From: Stenogyne calaminthoides
Lineage: Eukaryota; Streptophyta; Magnoliopsida; Lamiales; Lamiaceae
Assembly: GCA_037126765.1 (NCBI GenBank)
Contig: JBBCBC010000030.1
Coordinates: 186,001-250,000, forward strand
DNA length: 64,000 nucleotides
Direction: 5' to 3'
Under the pieces are notes generated by a model. That model was not told where the DNA came from, made no database searches, and saw nothing but the letters and a program-made list of their open reading frames with translations. The position numbers and the translations under genes were made by a program. This document shows positions 38,362-51,211 of this stretch, piece after piece (positions within the stretch are counted from its first letter, which is position 1; every line of letters begins with the position of its first letter).

Positions 38362-41330
38362 TCGTTATGCTTGATTATATGGTAATTTTATTTTTTTATT
38401 TTATATTTATGTATGTAGTTAATTACGTACTTATATGTTTGGGGTTGATTTTTATTTGTGAACGTTATACGTACGTACACATTTTGTTATAATTTTTTCG
38501 TGTTGAATTTTTGCTTGATTTTTTTGAATTTCAGCTCCGTTTTTATGTGAGATTAATTAACCGCGTGTAATATTTTTTATTTGTTTATTTTAATTTTTTT
38601 TGATTGGTGTCTTTCTTGTTCTTTTATCAAGAGTTAACCTAATCTGCTAAAGCCCTAGTTTGCATACTTTTCTTGAATGTTTGCAAAGAATTTATATGGT
38701 GTGGATTAAAAACGATACACAAACTATCATGACTCGATGCAAATTATAAGAACGTCCGAGTTTTTTTATAAATTAAATTATTTATTTTTAAAATCAGGGA
38801 TTTTTGTGGTTTTTAAAGAATTCAATTTAAAAAAAGAAATCAAATGATATGTTCACTTTTGTCCAATTAATGTTTTGTCTTTTGGGATTTTGCACGATCT
38901 TGTGCTCGCCATGGACGCAGTGTCATAGATATGAATTTAATTGTATGTATGTGAAGAATAATTAATTAAATAATATATACAGGAAAATTATTTAATTAAT
39001 TAAGAATATTATTATAATTAATATGTAGATACATACAACATATATCTGATTACATCAGTACTAGCTAGCTAGCATGTGTCTGATCCTTTGTTCATCTTAA
39101 TTAATGATTAAGTGTGTGATTTAATTGGTTTGTATTTCATTTTCGAAGATCATGACTATACAACTAATTATGTCCTTTTCTTTCAATAAAACTAGAATTA
39201 CTTGTTTTTTTTTTTGTCTTTTCTATACAAGATCAGGAAGAGGATTAATTATGTACCATGTCCTAGTTGTACTTCGTAGTTATTGCAATTAAATACAACT
39301 TTTTAGAATAATATTGCATTGAAGTATACTATATATATATACAACAGTTAGCTATAAATTTAATTTAATAGCATAAAACAAATAGAGATTGTTTTCTCTA
39401 GTTGTATAGTTGAAGGGGGATAAAATAAATTTGCATATTTCTTCTATGGATGATATGTTTAGATCATGGAATTAAGTATGATGGGAACATTCATTTTTTG
39501 TAATTTTACAATTTGAAAATTCTTGATTGTTATGAGATTGTGTAAGGTAAAATATCACATCAATGTTTAAAAATTAGATGTATATGATATGAGGGTTAAT
39601 TGGATCTGTACGAGTTAATATCACGAATTGTCCTCTATTTTTACCAGAGTTTGAATTTAACTATTTATAATTTTACTTTATCAAATTTGGTGATTAATTT
39701 TTGTGTCAATTTTACTTCCATTTTTTTATGAAAAATTCAAAATTTTGGCCAAAAAATCTCACTTCTGCCTTAGTTTTTCTATTTCAATCACATCAACAAG
39801 CGCAACTACTGCAAATTGAACTGCCTCTCATCTAGGAACTAAAACTGGCGCAATCAATTTTATATTTAAATTTAACATTTCTCCATGAATCACGATTTCT
39901 AAATATACAATATTTCTTGAATTATGTCCTTTCATGTGGATACTCGAGTGATTTATGGCGAGTCGATCCTCAAGGCATATACCATTTGCTAAACCCTCAT
40001 TTCGGTACCTTTTTGTATACCACAACAGATTATCCGATCCAACAAGTTTTGTGACACGCCCGAGTTCGCGATTCTGGTACTTGTTGGTCGATTTCTGGCC
40101 ATTTTTCTGTGTATTAATGAAGATTGCTATATCAATTACCATAACTCCGGAAGTTTGGTTTTTGATGGACGAGTTACCGTTCATCCCAAGTCATTCGCGA
40201 ATTAAATGGGAGGAATATATAGGAGGGCCTAAAATTCCTAATTGATTTGGGAAAATTTGAGAAAAAATGACCCAAATTGACACCAAACTTATAATAATAT
40301 GGTACCAAAATTAAACTCAACTTACGGATGATTTGTGTCACTAACTCTCAAAATACACTCTACGTGCCCAAACGTGCATTATAAGTTTTAGTTTAAAAAA
40401 CTCTCGACTGTAAAGACATTTCATCTTATCTTTAAATATATATATATCGTTAACATGATTTGGAGTCGATTTATAACTTCTTCTTTTTTGACAGAGATTT
40501 ATAACTATTAATTCGGTTTGAATGTTTCTTTATCAACACAATTATTGAATTTTAGGCTTTACTCAAATAAAAGTCTCGTATTAATTAATGAGAATATATA
40601 TGTTGATCACATTACTAAACTTTGAGACCATTGGATTTGGCGGCTGATTTTGATAATGTGACTTTTGCTTAGGCGAGAGAGCCGATAATTTTGTGGCTCA
40701 TTTGTTGGCTATTTATGCTTTTTTTTGTTTTTTTTTTTTTTTTCAGGATCATATTATCGATTTATTGTTGAAAATTTGCTCCATGTACTATTTTCCTAAT
40801 ATCCCAATATCACAACTACCCTTCATATTTTTATTATTTTATTATTATTTTTAAACAAAATAATAAAAATAAATAGAAAACTTATACCAGAACAAAGAAA
40901 TATTAGTTTTATTTCCCTTCAAAAAATAAAAAACAAGACCATTTTCATGAACTAGTCAGATATTATATAATTATTATGTATTATATCCTAAACTTTACTG
41001 TCATTTTATATTTTTACTAAATTGAAATAAACCAGAGATATAGTTACCGAAACAAACCTAGCATAAAAGATTCTTAATTGTGTCATATCAAGTAATAAAA
41101 TATCTTACTTTTGAAGATGCACAATCATCTTATAAAGATACATGTAGGACCTAATTCATCATCAATAAAAATAGTCCTATGGTATTTCCTAATCTCATAT
41201 GCACCTGGTGCACGGATTTTAGATTTTTGCACTCGCTTTGGCCCTGCCCATATTTTGATATTGCGGATCCTTCTCCATTGCCCCCTCTCTCCCATGTTTT
41301 GCGTCCATTTTTTTTTCCCCTTCACTTTGT
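38362..41330. other. Gene-free DNA downstream of the LSH-like gene
   Basis: AT-rich. A patch at about 39,830-40,245 has overlapping open frames on both strands (118 codons minus, 96 plus) and moderate GC content. I recognise no domain and suspect a retrotransposon leader remnant. Nothing else supported. Confidence 0.45.
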
Positions 41331-41624
41331 CGTGTCAATGGATCTGCTCTGAGTGCGCAACCAGCATTAATCCAGAATGAAAAAAAAAAAAAAAAACTTT
41401 TGGAGAAGATCAACATTCTCTGCTTGATGGAGATTTCAGGTAATTGGGAAATTTATTAAATTGGTGTTAAAGATGTGTTTTATATAAGGCATTCCTCACT
41501 AAAAAAACTCATGATTTCCTGCAATCGTCCATCAGAAGATAGAACTATCCCATTGAAGGTCATTGTTGAACGCACAAAACTTACTGTAGAAGATGTCGAG
41601 TATCTCCTGATGAAGAGCCTTTCA
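41331..41624 (+). pseudogene. Fragment of 26S proteasome subunit RPN9 (PSMD13)
   Basis: Two exon pieces of RPN9, a lid subunit of the 26S proteasome. Piece 1 reads ALSAQPALIQNEK, then (after a run of 17 A) KLLEKINILCLMEI, ending at a donor GTAATT (about 41,439). Piece 2 reads RPSEDRTIPLKVIVERTKLT, VEDVEYLLMKSLS, ending at a donor GTAAGT (41,625). This is the start of the PCI domain region. The piece-2 acceptor appears mutated (TGCAA before the exon). No upstream or downstream RPN9 exons were seen, so this is a captured or duplicated fragment, not a gene. It abuts the minisatellite at 41,692. Confidence 0.85.
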
Positions 41625-41691
41625 GTAAGTACATATAGAACGGAAATGAACTCCACAGTGCGATGGAATTCGTTATATGTTTTCTGTAATA

Positions 41692-41965
41692 CATAGTTGC
41701 ACGCTTCTGTTATAAGTAGTTGCACGCTTCTGTCATAAGTAGTTGCACGCTTCTGTCATAAGTAATTGCACGCTTATGCCATAAGTAGTTGCATGCTTCT
41801 GTCATAAGTAGTTGCACGTTTCTATTATAAGTAGTTGCATGTTTCAGTGACAGTAAGTTGTAAGTTATAAAATGGATTATTAAAAAAAAAATGTAATACA
41901 TAGTTGCACGCTTCTGTTATAAGTAGTTGCACGCTTATGTCATAAGTAAGTATTTAAGTATTTCG
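41692..41965. repeat. 22-23 bp minisatellite, core AGTAGTTGCACGCTTCTG
   Basis: About seven consecutive units of ATAAGTAGTTGCACGCTTCT plus GTC (41,692-41,850), then a short AT-rich break, then two more units (41,899-41,950). The words flanking the break (AAAATGGATTATTAAAAAAA) recur after the second block near 41,992, so the whole block-plus-flank was itself duplicated. Confidence 0.85.
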
Positions 41966-44900
41966 TGTTTATAAGTAGTTCTTGGCGTTATAAAATGGAT
42001 TATTAAAAAAAAAAAAAAATTACAGGTGCTAGAATTCGAACTATGTGATCATTTGCATTGAGCCACTAAACTAGAAGCGAGTTATAGAATTTCACGCAAT
42101 TACTGAATTTTAACTAGAGTCGACCCGCTCTTTTAAATGGATCACCCATTTTACATGAGTCTGCTGCGGTCAGTCTTTGACTTGTCTTAAAAAAAATACC
42201 ACTCTTCCTAGAAATATCAAATAATAATAATGGTCAAAGGTTTCATATAATTCTGCATTCCTTTGAATATATGATTTTAAAGTTTAAACTTTAAATCACT
42301 CATGTGTTATATCTAGAATTTAGCACGAAACATGATATTAATTATAATTTAAAAGTTGGTGGAATATCTATGATATATACGTGGTAATCAATAATCATGA
42401 TGCACGCTACATCACCTTTTTTTTTTTAATTTTTTTAATAAAAAAGTCAAATGCATTTGTACGTATAATATATAATTATATATATATATATACACACACT
42501 GACACACAGTGCTTAATGAATATTTCGAAAAACCTCATGTCGTAAATTAATAAGGATACAATTAATCTCTATAATTACGAAGCTGCTCATTGGTTTCATG
42601 TGTAAAAAATTTAACTCTGTATTTTTATATTTTAGAAATATGTATATATTATGTCAATATAAAAATAAAAAATTAAAGTGGTTGCGTGTGAGGGCATCCA
42701 CAGTGGTCCATCCAATGAGAATTTAATCGTTAGATGGATGAAATGTGGTGTTTAAAAACCATTATGAGTGTTCATTGGATTTGAGAGAAAGTGTGTCGTC
42801 CCGATGGAATTGATGGAGAAAAAATGTGTATTTTTTGCAAAAAAAAATAAATGTGGTGATATAAAGAGAGTATATTTTCATTTTTTTTATTTTTATTTAA
42901 GCTTTTTTTAATATATGTAAACTTATAAATTTTTAATATATATTGAAGATCGAGTGTTCAATTAAATGTCTTTTTCCCCACTTTCTCTCTTCCTATGAGT
43001 TTTACGCTTTTATTCTTCATACTTCTTCAATTAAATGTTCAATTAATATATGCCAATTTACTCCTCAATTTATTTTCCAAACTAGCAAAACGCCACATTC
43101 CTTGCCTGCTCTATTCATACACCATTTAAATTTTAATAATTTTGATTAATAATATTAATATTAAAAAATAATTATAATTCTTTTAAATTATAATATGAAT
43201 AAAGTAAGTTATGGTGTGACCCATAAATAGTGAATGGATGAATGATTAAATGAACTATTGTGGGAGTTTGTATAAAAAGTTAGGTATTTAAAAGTAGATG
43301 ATGTGAAAGTGATGTGGAGGGAGAGAGAGTGGATGAATGGATGAAAATTTATTTAAATCCATTTGTGAATCTTCTAAAAGCGATTAGGTACAGTGTGCAA
43401 ATTTGTATAGATGAAAATCATAAAATTGTCTAAATTAACCAACTACACCCTAAACACTAAATAATTAACCCTAAATTATGACTTATTTGAGATGGGTGAA
43501 CCATGAACTAGCCGGTCGAGGTAGTGGTATGAACCACTCAATTTTATATTCATTCATCAATTATAAATTTGGTTGAAAATTAAAGTTTTTGTGTCTATAC
43601 AAATTTGCATCTTAGACTTTTGTCATAGTTCTATACATTTATGAAGGAAAAAAAACGAATTTATTAAGAAAACGATTGTTTTTGGTTTTATTATCAAATG
43701 GAGTCTTTATATTTGATAAAAAAAACAAAGAAATTGAGTATAGTTTAATTTAATCAATATAATTTACATAAAGATTTAATGTAAACTTTAGGTGGGACTC
43801 AAACCGTTCTAATTACAACTTAAACCATTCTATTTCATCAATGTACACTAAATATTTAATATATGAGTCTCCTATCCAATTATATTTTAAAGGAAATTAT
43901 AATCAGTTGGTCTCTCATGAACCAAGTCTATGTTATGAACTTAAATTATTTGGCTCATTTCAGTCATTTATAATATATTTTTTGTAAGCCACTAAACTTG
44001 ACCCGTATTATACCATGTGTGGAGTCAAATCTCATAAATTAAAAACAAGGTTCATAACATAAACCAAGTCTATACAAATTTTTGTCAATTATAATTCATA
44101 TATTAAGATGAAGATCTGTCTCATATGTATGAGACTGTTTTATATAAAACTTTGAATATTGTATTTGAAAATTTTGCGTATAATTCAGATATTTTAAACC
44201 CGTATATATTTTGTCAATATTATTTTAGTGTTAAAAAATTCAGTGTATACTATAATTAATGATATAATCTTAAAATAAGTCGAATCTTGTAAACTTTAAG
44301 ACACAATACACTTTCACCTTTACAGAATGAAGATCCAAAAAAAACAAAAAATGAAACTAAAATATAATGTAAGCAACCAATTATTGGCACAAGCATCAAT
44401 TGTGCTACAATTAAACAAAAAAAAAATTAAAAATTCACTAATTAGAGGATATATTAAAAAATAAAGCATAATGGAGGCCCCACTTCAGCGAATTTTATTT
44501 TTCATAGATTCTTGCAACTTTTCAAGCAGTAATGATGGGTTTAATAATTAGACATTTTAGTATAGCTGGAAATTTTTATTATAGTTCATTTTCATCTCTC
44601 CCTATTCACCATTTTTTTATCATTTTTTAGGTGAAACTTTATAACACTAGACTAGCCCTTTTTGTCTCATTTTTTTTTTGCAACTTGTCACTAGTACAAA
44701 ATTTGCGTGGATTCTCTAATTAACATTATAATAATCGAGTTAAATTAATGAAATCACAAAAAAATGTTCTAATTCTTATCTGAAAAGTACAAGTTACTCT
44801 TCATAGCTGCTAAAAATAAATGATTCTAGTTGTCAAAAAAAAAAAAAAGATTCTAAAAACTATTAATAAAATTTGCAAGCACAACCCTTGAGCAGTTTTA

Positions 44901-45142
44901 AACAACTCAAGTCAAACTTTTACACATCTAAATAAGAGGATGCAAATTCCAATTCATTAATATATTTCTTAGTAAAAGTTGTGCAAATCTACAAAAGTAT
45001 ATGAATAATTAAATTCAGATTCAAATGGCAGAACGTACATGGTCCAATGATGAATACTAACTAGACTAAGCTGCAAAAATCTTATTAGTTATAGCTCATA
45101 CCTGGAAGGACATCCTATTTATACAACAAAAATTCCATCTTC
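41966..45142. other. Gene-free AT-rich DNA with transposon relics
   Basis: Contains the SINE-like relic listed next. About 42,690-43,400 begins AGGGCATCCACAGTGGTCCA, a common plant MITE start, with internal ATGGATGAA words; its right end was not located. About 44,025-44,090 matches 28,385-28,450. No coding region seen. Confidence 0.45.
42010..42080 (-). repeat. tRNA-like SINE head
   Basis: On the minus strand CTAGTTTAGTGGCTCAATG resembles an A box region and AGTTCGAATTCTAGC a B box, followed by a poly-T run. Element ends and target duplication were not found. Confidence 0.4.
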
Positions 45143-48100
45143 TCAAGCTACCATATTGGGTGCCCCAACTGCATAATTTTCGATTGCCGAATCAAAGTTG
45201 AAGCTTCTTGCAACGTCGAAGAAATGAGCCACTGCTTCTTCGGGAGTACCAACAAGAACACCGTGGCCCAGGTTGAGGATGTGGCCCTTGGTCCCTGCGC
45301 TATTTACAACCCTGAAAAATCGCAAGATATTATTAGCTCGCAAACTTTCTGATTTTGTTAAAGAACTTTGTATGCGTATACACAGATGGTGAGCCAGTGT
45401 TCAATCCGAATAGGTCTGGTTCGATTACATTCAAAACCTTTTAAAAGTGAATTCGAAAAGTATTTTGAGCTTAATGACAAACCTGTTAATTTCGTTGGTT
45501 ATGGCAGGAAGAGGAGAAAATAGATAGGCAGGATCCACATTTCCTTGTATGCTAATATCACTTCCCAATCGCTTCCTTCCATCAGCCATATCCACTGTCC
45601 AGTCGAGCCCAATAACATCAACTCCAGTTCCTTTCATCCGTTCAACAAGTCCACCATTTCCATTGATATAAAGTACAAGTGGTGTTTGAGGGCACTTCTG
45701 CTTAACTATGCTTACTATCTACAATCAGAAATGTGAAGGTGATTAAAAACGTGAAGAAACTTGAGAATACATTCACCAGATAAACCTTCAAACACCATAA
45801 AACAGAGTTATGTGTCAAAGATATGCAAAATAGTAGCCCTCAATTAGATATTTCAGATTTCAAAAAGTTTGCAGCCGTCCGGAGATGGATAAATTACTTA
45901 ATTGCATCACCAATTTATTCATTTAGTAAAAGGTACCAACAAAAAAGTAACCCCTGCAATCTTTACTTAACTAGAAGCACAAACATGTAATATATATATA
46001 TATATATATATATATATCCTGATGCTTTCATTGTCCAACCATAATCCTACTGTAAACCTTTATTTTTGCAGAATATAGGAAAGGAAAAAAAAATCAACAA
46101 GCAAAATGCAAGTCACCTCATTGATATAAGGCTTAGACCAGAGCTCCCACATATCAGGTGGCAATTGCCCACCCCAAGAATCAAATATTTGTATGCAGTG
46201 AGCTCCAGACTCCACTTGGTAGACGATATATTCAGCTATTGCCTTCGTCAAATGAGACAAAAGACTCCTTAGCAAATTTGGTGCTGTGTGGCACATGCTC
46301 TTTATATTTGTATATGTGCGAGTCGTCCCTCCTTCGACTATATATGTAGCAATCGTCCAGGGAGCTCCTACAAAGCCCAGAACTGCAGCTTGTTCCCCTA
46401 CCTAAAAAGTAAAAGGAGAAATTAGAAGCAGTTATATATAAGGAAAAACAGGTAAATACTTTTATGCACCAGTTGCATCGTGCAAGTCAAGTGTTTTTTA
46501 AATGGTATTAATTGTTTTACTAAAAAGTATTATTTGCTCAGTAGTAGTTATTTTCATTTCTTAATCGTTTTCCCTGAACAATTTTAGTTGTGCACCACCC
46601 AAGTGTTGCTCAAGTAAATATAGATCCAAGAAATCATGAGTTTAAGGACAAGAATGTCATTATAGGCCATAAGTGTTAGAGAAAGAATAACCTCTTTACG
46701 CAATATCCTAAGAGATTCTCCAACAAATTGCAGTTTCTCCAAATCTATCGGGTGTAATGCTTTCAAGTCCTCTTCGAACGAAATAGGAGAGTGTATCTGG
46801 GACCCCGAACCTCTTCTATGTCAAAAGGAACACCAAATGCAGGTAGGGGAGTAAGTATGTCCGAAAATATAATAACCCCATCGGGTCGGAAAGCTTCCCA
46901 AGGCTGCAAAGAAATTTGTACAATGAGATCAGTTGTCTCTGATCTCTCTCTGAAGGATGGATAGTTCTCTGCAAGCTTTCTATAAACAGCCATATACCTT
47001 CCTGCTTGACGCATCATCCATGCAGGAGGTCGGTTAACTGGTTCCCCTCTTGCAGCCTTGACCAAAAGAGGATCTGCTTCCATTTGAGGAATTAAAAGAA
47101 ACATATAATTCAGAAACTCTAAGTTAGCAATAAAACAGTAACGCAAGAAGTCTCTAACTTCACTGATTTGAAAAACACTTCAGACACTAGATTGATATGG
47201 AATTGATGGATATAAGCTATGGATTACAAATTTATTTGGAGATAATAGTCGAAATTTTTTTTGAGTTTATTCTTGAGTGAATTTGGGCAATTGAGATCCA
47301 CTTCACATGGAGTCGTCTAAAATCCTTCCTCTGTAATATGCAATTTTTTTATTTGGGATTTTTGGTTTCATTTTCTGTTTGATCAAATAATGAAAAAGTA
47401 GGAATTGACATTTATAGTGTAAACGAGATGAAACAAACGTGATCTCTTATCAAATAAAACCAAACAAGCCTTTAAACTTTCAGTTGCCATTTAAAAATTT
47501 CAGCAGTTAGATCCCCTATTCTGCCCTTTTAAATAGTAGCTGCTATGAAGCTCCACAGGCCAGACTTATCAGATTCGAGTGAGCAATATTGGAATTTCAA
47601 CTAGTTTGAACTTCAGGATTCAGAGCTATAATTTGGTCTTAGAAGAAACCGAGGGTTCATATACAGCAGAACTATACTAGCATAGATATGCAGGTTGTAC
47701 AAACAAACTCGTTTTTGGTGACCATGGATCAAAATGCAAGCAGCGAATATTACATCGTCACAACTTCTATAATCAAATCCCTGACCTTTTCATCCAAATG
47801 CAAAGCTTAGAAATACAAGAAATAAGCAAAAGGAGAAGGCCAGTTCCTCAAGAGCTATGTCAAATACTACCAAGTACTATAACAGTTTGAAACCCATTTT
47901 GAACCCAAGAAGCACTTTTTTTTTTTTAAAAAAAAGGTTGGGTCTCACCAACTTCAAAAAAAAAAGTGCTTCTAACTATTCAAATGGTGTTTCAATGACT
48001 CTCAAAATATTCTATCCATAAGAGGAATGCCTAAGCTATAGCTTCCCACATTATCATAACTATCACTAGATATAATTAGCATCTCTACCATGCATATATG

Positions 48101-48523
48101 CTTCTAGGTGCATTTATAGCAACAGTTTCTAAATCAGGACATCCAACTCCTGAATTTTAAACATCAATCCGTCTCTAATTGTGAACGAAGAACACACATT
48201 TCACACACAATCACACACCTATTGCAATTAGGCTAGAAAGATACCAGAAACAGAAGCGCGGGGGGAAACGAATTTGCGCGATTGCTTGTGGGAGAAATCA
48301 ACTCCATTTGAACCGCTAATTGGTCCAATATTCGTCCGCGCAAACAAGCTCGACGATTTCCATCCCACACCGCAGCAGGAACTGCGCAAACGAGAAAAAA
48401 AATCCATAGGAATTAGCATTATTTTACATGCTACAATTAAATCGAGAAAATAATTGAAAAGATAAAGTGTAGAGTGAAGTTGAGAGAGTATAAAGCTTGC
48501 CTGCTAATGGCGGAAACCACCAT
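45143..48523 (-). CDS. HEME1: Uroporphyrinogen decarboxylase (plastid HEME1 type), 6 exons, one apparent frameshift
   Basis: UROD removes four acetate carboxyls from uroporphyrinogen III to make coproporphyrinogen III on the heme and chlorophyll path in plastids. Exons: 48523-48501, 48381-48245, 47073-46692, 46401-46117, 45718-45483, 45311-45143. The first intron uses a GC donor (AG|GCAAGC). The first 50-odd residues are Ser/Arg-rich without acidic stretches, a likely transit peptide. Signatures present: PPAWMMRQAGRYM, DGVIIFSDILTPLPAFGVPF, GFVGAPWTIATYIVEGG, FDSWGGQLPPDMWE, MKGTGVDVIGLDWTVDMADG and LNLGHGVLVGTPEEAV. Exons sum to 1232 nt, one short of 411 codons: after EEVRGP in exon 3 (about 46,796-46,803) a base seems missing before SPISFEEDLK. 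Everything else is intact, so a sequence error is likelier than loss of an essential gene, unless another copy exists. Confidence 0.92.
45990..46017. repeat. (TA)n microsatellite in UROD intron 4
   Basis: About 14 TA repeats between UROD exons 4 and 5. Confidence 0.9.
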
Positions 48524-49339
48524 TGAAATTAGCGATCCCTTTTCTCTCTCAAGTTCTCACTGGTTTCTCCTCTTATCTTATTTATCATGAAACAGACGGT
48601 GATAATTGACAGTTAAAAAGGGGGAAAACAAAGAAAATTATATGAACAAAAATAAAGTGAACAATCAAAGTAGAAAAATTCCCTGAATTTGGAAATTATT
48701 GGGTTTGTAGGATAGAATTTGAGATTTCTGTTTCTTTTCTCAAATTGTTTGATTTTCTTATTATATAAGATTTCGAATTTTTTAATTTTTTCCTCAAAAT
48801 GTATGATTTCTTTAATTATACTATATTTTAAAAGGGAAGGAAAAATACTAATAACTGAAAATTTACCTTTTCAAAGTAGAAAATTCCTTTCATTTTCCCT
48901 AAAAAAAATTATTTGTTAGAAGATTAGATAAGACTTGAGATTTCTGATTTACTCCAGAAAATGTGTGATTTTTTTAATTATATATATTTTAAACAGGAAG
49001 GAATACTAATAATAAATGTAGAATTACCAAAAAAGTGAAAATCCAAATCACTTAAAAGATGGTGGTGTGAAATAGGTAATGACACTACGTGAAGCAGGGT
49101 TAAGTAGGTGTGAGCTTTAATTGATATATTTCATATCAAAGATTTGGTTTGACCCGAATTTCACCTATTTCACCGTCTTTCTGAGTTTTTTCACGTCGTT
49201 CGTCTTTCCCAGCCTTTCTTCACGTTTTTCGCCGTCTTTCTTCATGTCTTTCACTCGATTGTCCCTCTCACACCGCCATTCGCAGGCTCAATCATCTCAT
49301 CTCTCTCGCGTCGAGCGCTCTTCACGCGTTCAATCATCT
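48524..49339. other. UROD promoter side and flank of the minisatellite
   Basis: The first 100 bp or so should hold the UROD leader and promoter, but no clear TATA box was seen. From about 49,170 a C/T-rich region (CACCGTCTTTC, TTTCACTCG words) leads into the array that follows. The 15-mer GTTTGACCCGAATTT at 49,147 recurs directly at 50,620. Confidence 0.45.
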
Positions 49340-50080
49340 CTCTTGTTATGTAAAACTCTCACTTTTGTTCACAAAAACTCTCACTGGTATTAAGTAAAAC
49401 TCTCATTATTACTAAGTAAAGCTCTCACTTTTATTCACCAAAACCCTCACTGTTATTAAGTAAAACTCTCATATTTTTTCACCAAAACTCTCACTGTTGC
49501 TATGTAAAGCTCACTTTTGTTCACAAACTTTCATCGTTGATATGTAAAACTCTCACTGTTATTAAATAAAACTCTCACTGTTACTAAGTAGTACTCTCAC
49601 TTTTATGCAAAACAATTATCACTGTTACTAAGTAAAACTTTCATTGTTATTCAATAAAACTCTCATTGCTATTCAGTTAAACTCTCATTGTTATTCAGTT
49701 AAATTCTTACTGTTACTAAGTAAAACTCGCACTTTTGTTCACGAAAACTCTCACTATTGCTATGTGAAACTTTCACTGTTATTCTATAAAACTTTCACTT
49801 TTGTTCACAAAAACTCTCATTGTTATTCTATAAAACTATCACTGTTATTCTATAAAAATCTCACTGTTATGCTATAAAATTATCACTCTATAAAACTCTC
49901 ACTATCATGTTATTAAACTATCACTGTTATTCTATAAAATTTTCACTGTTACGCTATAAAACTATCACTCTATAAAACTCTCACTATCATATTATTAAAT
50001 TATCACTATTATTCTATAAAACTATCACTGTTATTTAAAAAAACTCTCACTGTTATTAAAAAACCAATAAATTCTTCATT
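49340..50080. repeat. 20-21 bp minisatellite, core AAAACTCTCACTGTTATT
   Basis: Some 30-35 degenerate units of roughly TAAAACTCTCACTGTTATTC run head to tail for about 740 bp. Variants alternate ACTTTTGTTCAC, TTATTAAG and TTATTCTA spacers, so there is higher-order structure. A 77-codon open frame inside (49,644-49,877) is just the repeat read through and is not annotated as a gene. Confidence 0.9.
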
Positions 50081-50166
50081 GTTATTCATAAATACGGAAT
50101 TTAGCAAGTGCAATCATCTGATGTTCGAATGTATGACACGCTATATGCAAAGTTTCATAGATTTGT

Positions 50167-50567
50167 TCATTTAACTTCTAAGGATGATGATTTGGGATCT
50201 GAATGTCGCTCAAATGAAAAGAGCCATACAACTCTTTGGTAATGCCGCTCGAAGGTGATGTTAATGGAGCCAGAATTGGCAGCGGCGCGGTGATTTGGAA
50301 AAGAGTGGGGACGAGTTTGCCAATGGGAGGCCGGCGGAAGTAGGAGAGGGACAAGTACTGGAGGAGGACGTTGTGAAGGTTGGTGGAGGAGGGGCGGAGG
50401 TAGGCGCTTGGGATGGCGAGGAGGGTGAGTGAGGAGCAAGCGGAGAGATCAGCGACGATGGCGGTGGTTGCGAGGATGGAGTTGAAGTCGGAGAGATTGG
50501 AGTAGGCGGAGAGGAGATCGGTGTTGAGGGGAAATGGGAAGGGGGAACAAGGAGATGCACAAAACAA
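50167..50567 (-). pseudogene. Fasciclin-like arabinogalactan protein (FLA) gene fragment
   Basis: A 129-codon frame reads LLSAYSNLSDFNSILATTAI, VADLSACSSLTLLAIPSAYL and later VLLQYLSLSYF, PPIGKLVPTLFQ. This is the start of a FAS1 domain as found in plant FLAs, which are GPI-anchored cell-surface proteoglycans. The usual YH before VLLQYL is missing and the text soon degrades (an INIT piece appears in another frame), and the rest of the domain and the AGP and GPI regions are absent. The start lacks a convincing signal peptide. I read it as a captured or decayed fragment next to the minisatellite. Confidence 0.7.
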
Positions 50568-51211
50568 AAAAAAGATGTCAAAGGGTATATATCTGACCCG
50601 TTTTGTGTGTATGAGTCAAGTTTGACCCGAATTTATGGTATGAACCAGGTTTAGACAAATTTATGTACGTTGAATGTTACAATTTACAAGTATTTTATTG
50701 ATTGATAAAAAAATTATTTGAATGATAAAAAAATGGAAAATTTTTATTATACTTTTTTTTTCTCATATCCTAATATCAGTGTCGACCGTCGACGAATAAT
50801 TTCATAACCTTGAATTTTTGACCGGTAAAATATATTTTTTAATCGACCAATAAACTGTTTAAATAATTTATTCAAAATCTTGAGAGAGACTTTTGTAATT
50901 TACCCTAAGGATCAGCTTTATTACATCCCTACACAAAAGTGATTTGGTATAGTGTGCGTTTTATAATGTCTGCATCTAATATTTGACTCAATGTTCATCA
51001 CTTGTATAGTGACAACTATAGTCATAATACCATAATGAACTAATAATAATATTGAAATAAGATTAACATACATACACACACTATGTATATATGAGCAAAA
51101 ACCAAACTAAATGATGTGTAAAACATGTAAAATGAAATCAAAATGCAGACGTATTTCAGCATTCTATACAAAATCAGAAGAAACCACCAATAGGTACAAA
51201 TTAAAGTGAGG
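50568..51211. other. Intergenic DNA downstream of the Rab3GAP gene
   Basis: AT-rich, with the second GTTTGACCCGAATTT copy (50,620-50,634) and a GAACCAGGTTTAGACAAATT word shared with the 28.4- and 44.0-kb repeats. The distal part should include the 3' UTR of the Rab3GAP gene. Confidence 0.4.

Noticed and set aside
39828..40245. Overlapping frames on both strands as a gene
   Set aside because: No recognisable domain, start context or splice pattern; possibly a retrotransposon remnant, too weak to annotate as coding.
41692..41965. CRISPR-like array
   Set aside because: Units are contiguous with no unique spacers, and this is plant nuclear DNA; it is a minisatellite.
49644..49877. 77-codon frame with repeated KLSLLFYK-like text
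   Set aside because: It is the 20-bp minisatellite read in one frame; the repetition comes from the DNA unit, not from selection on protein.
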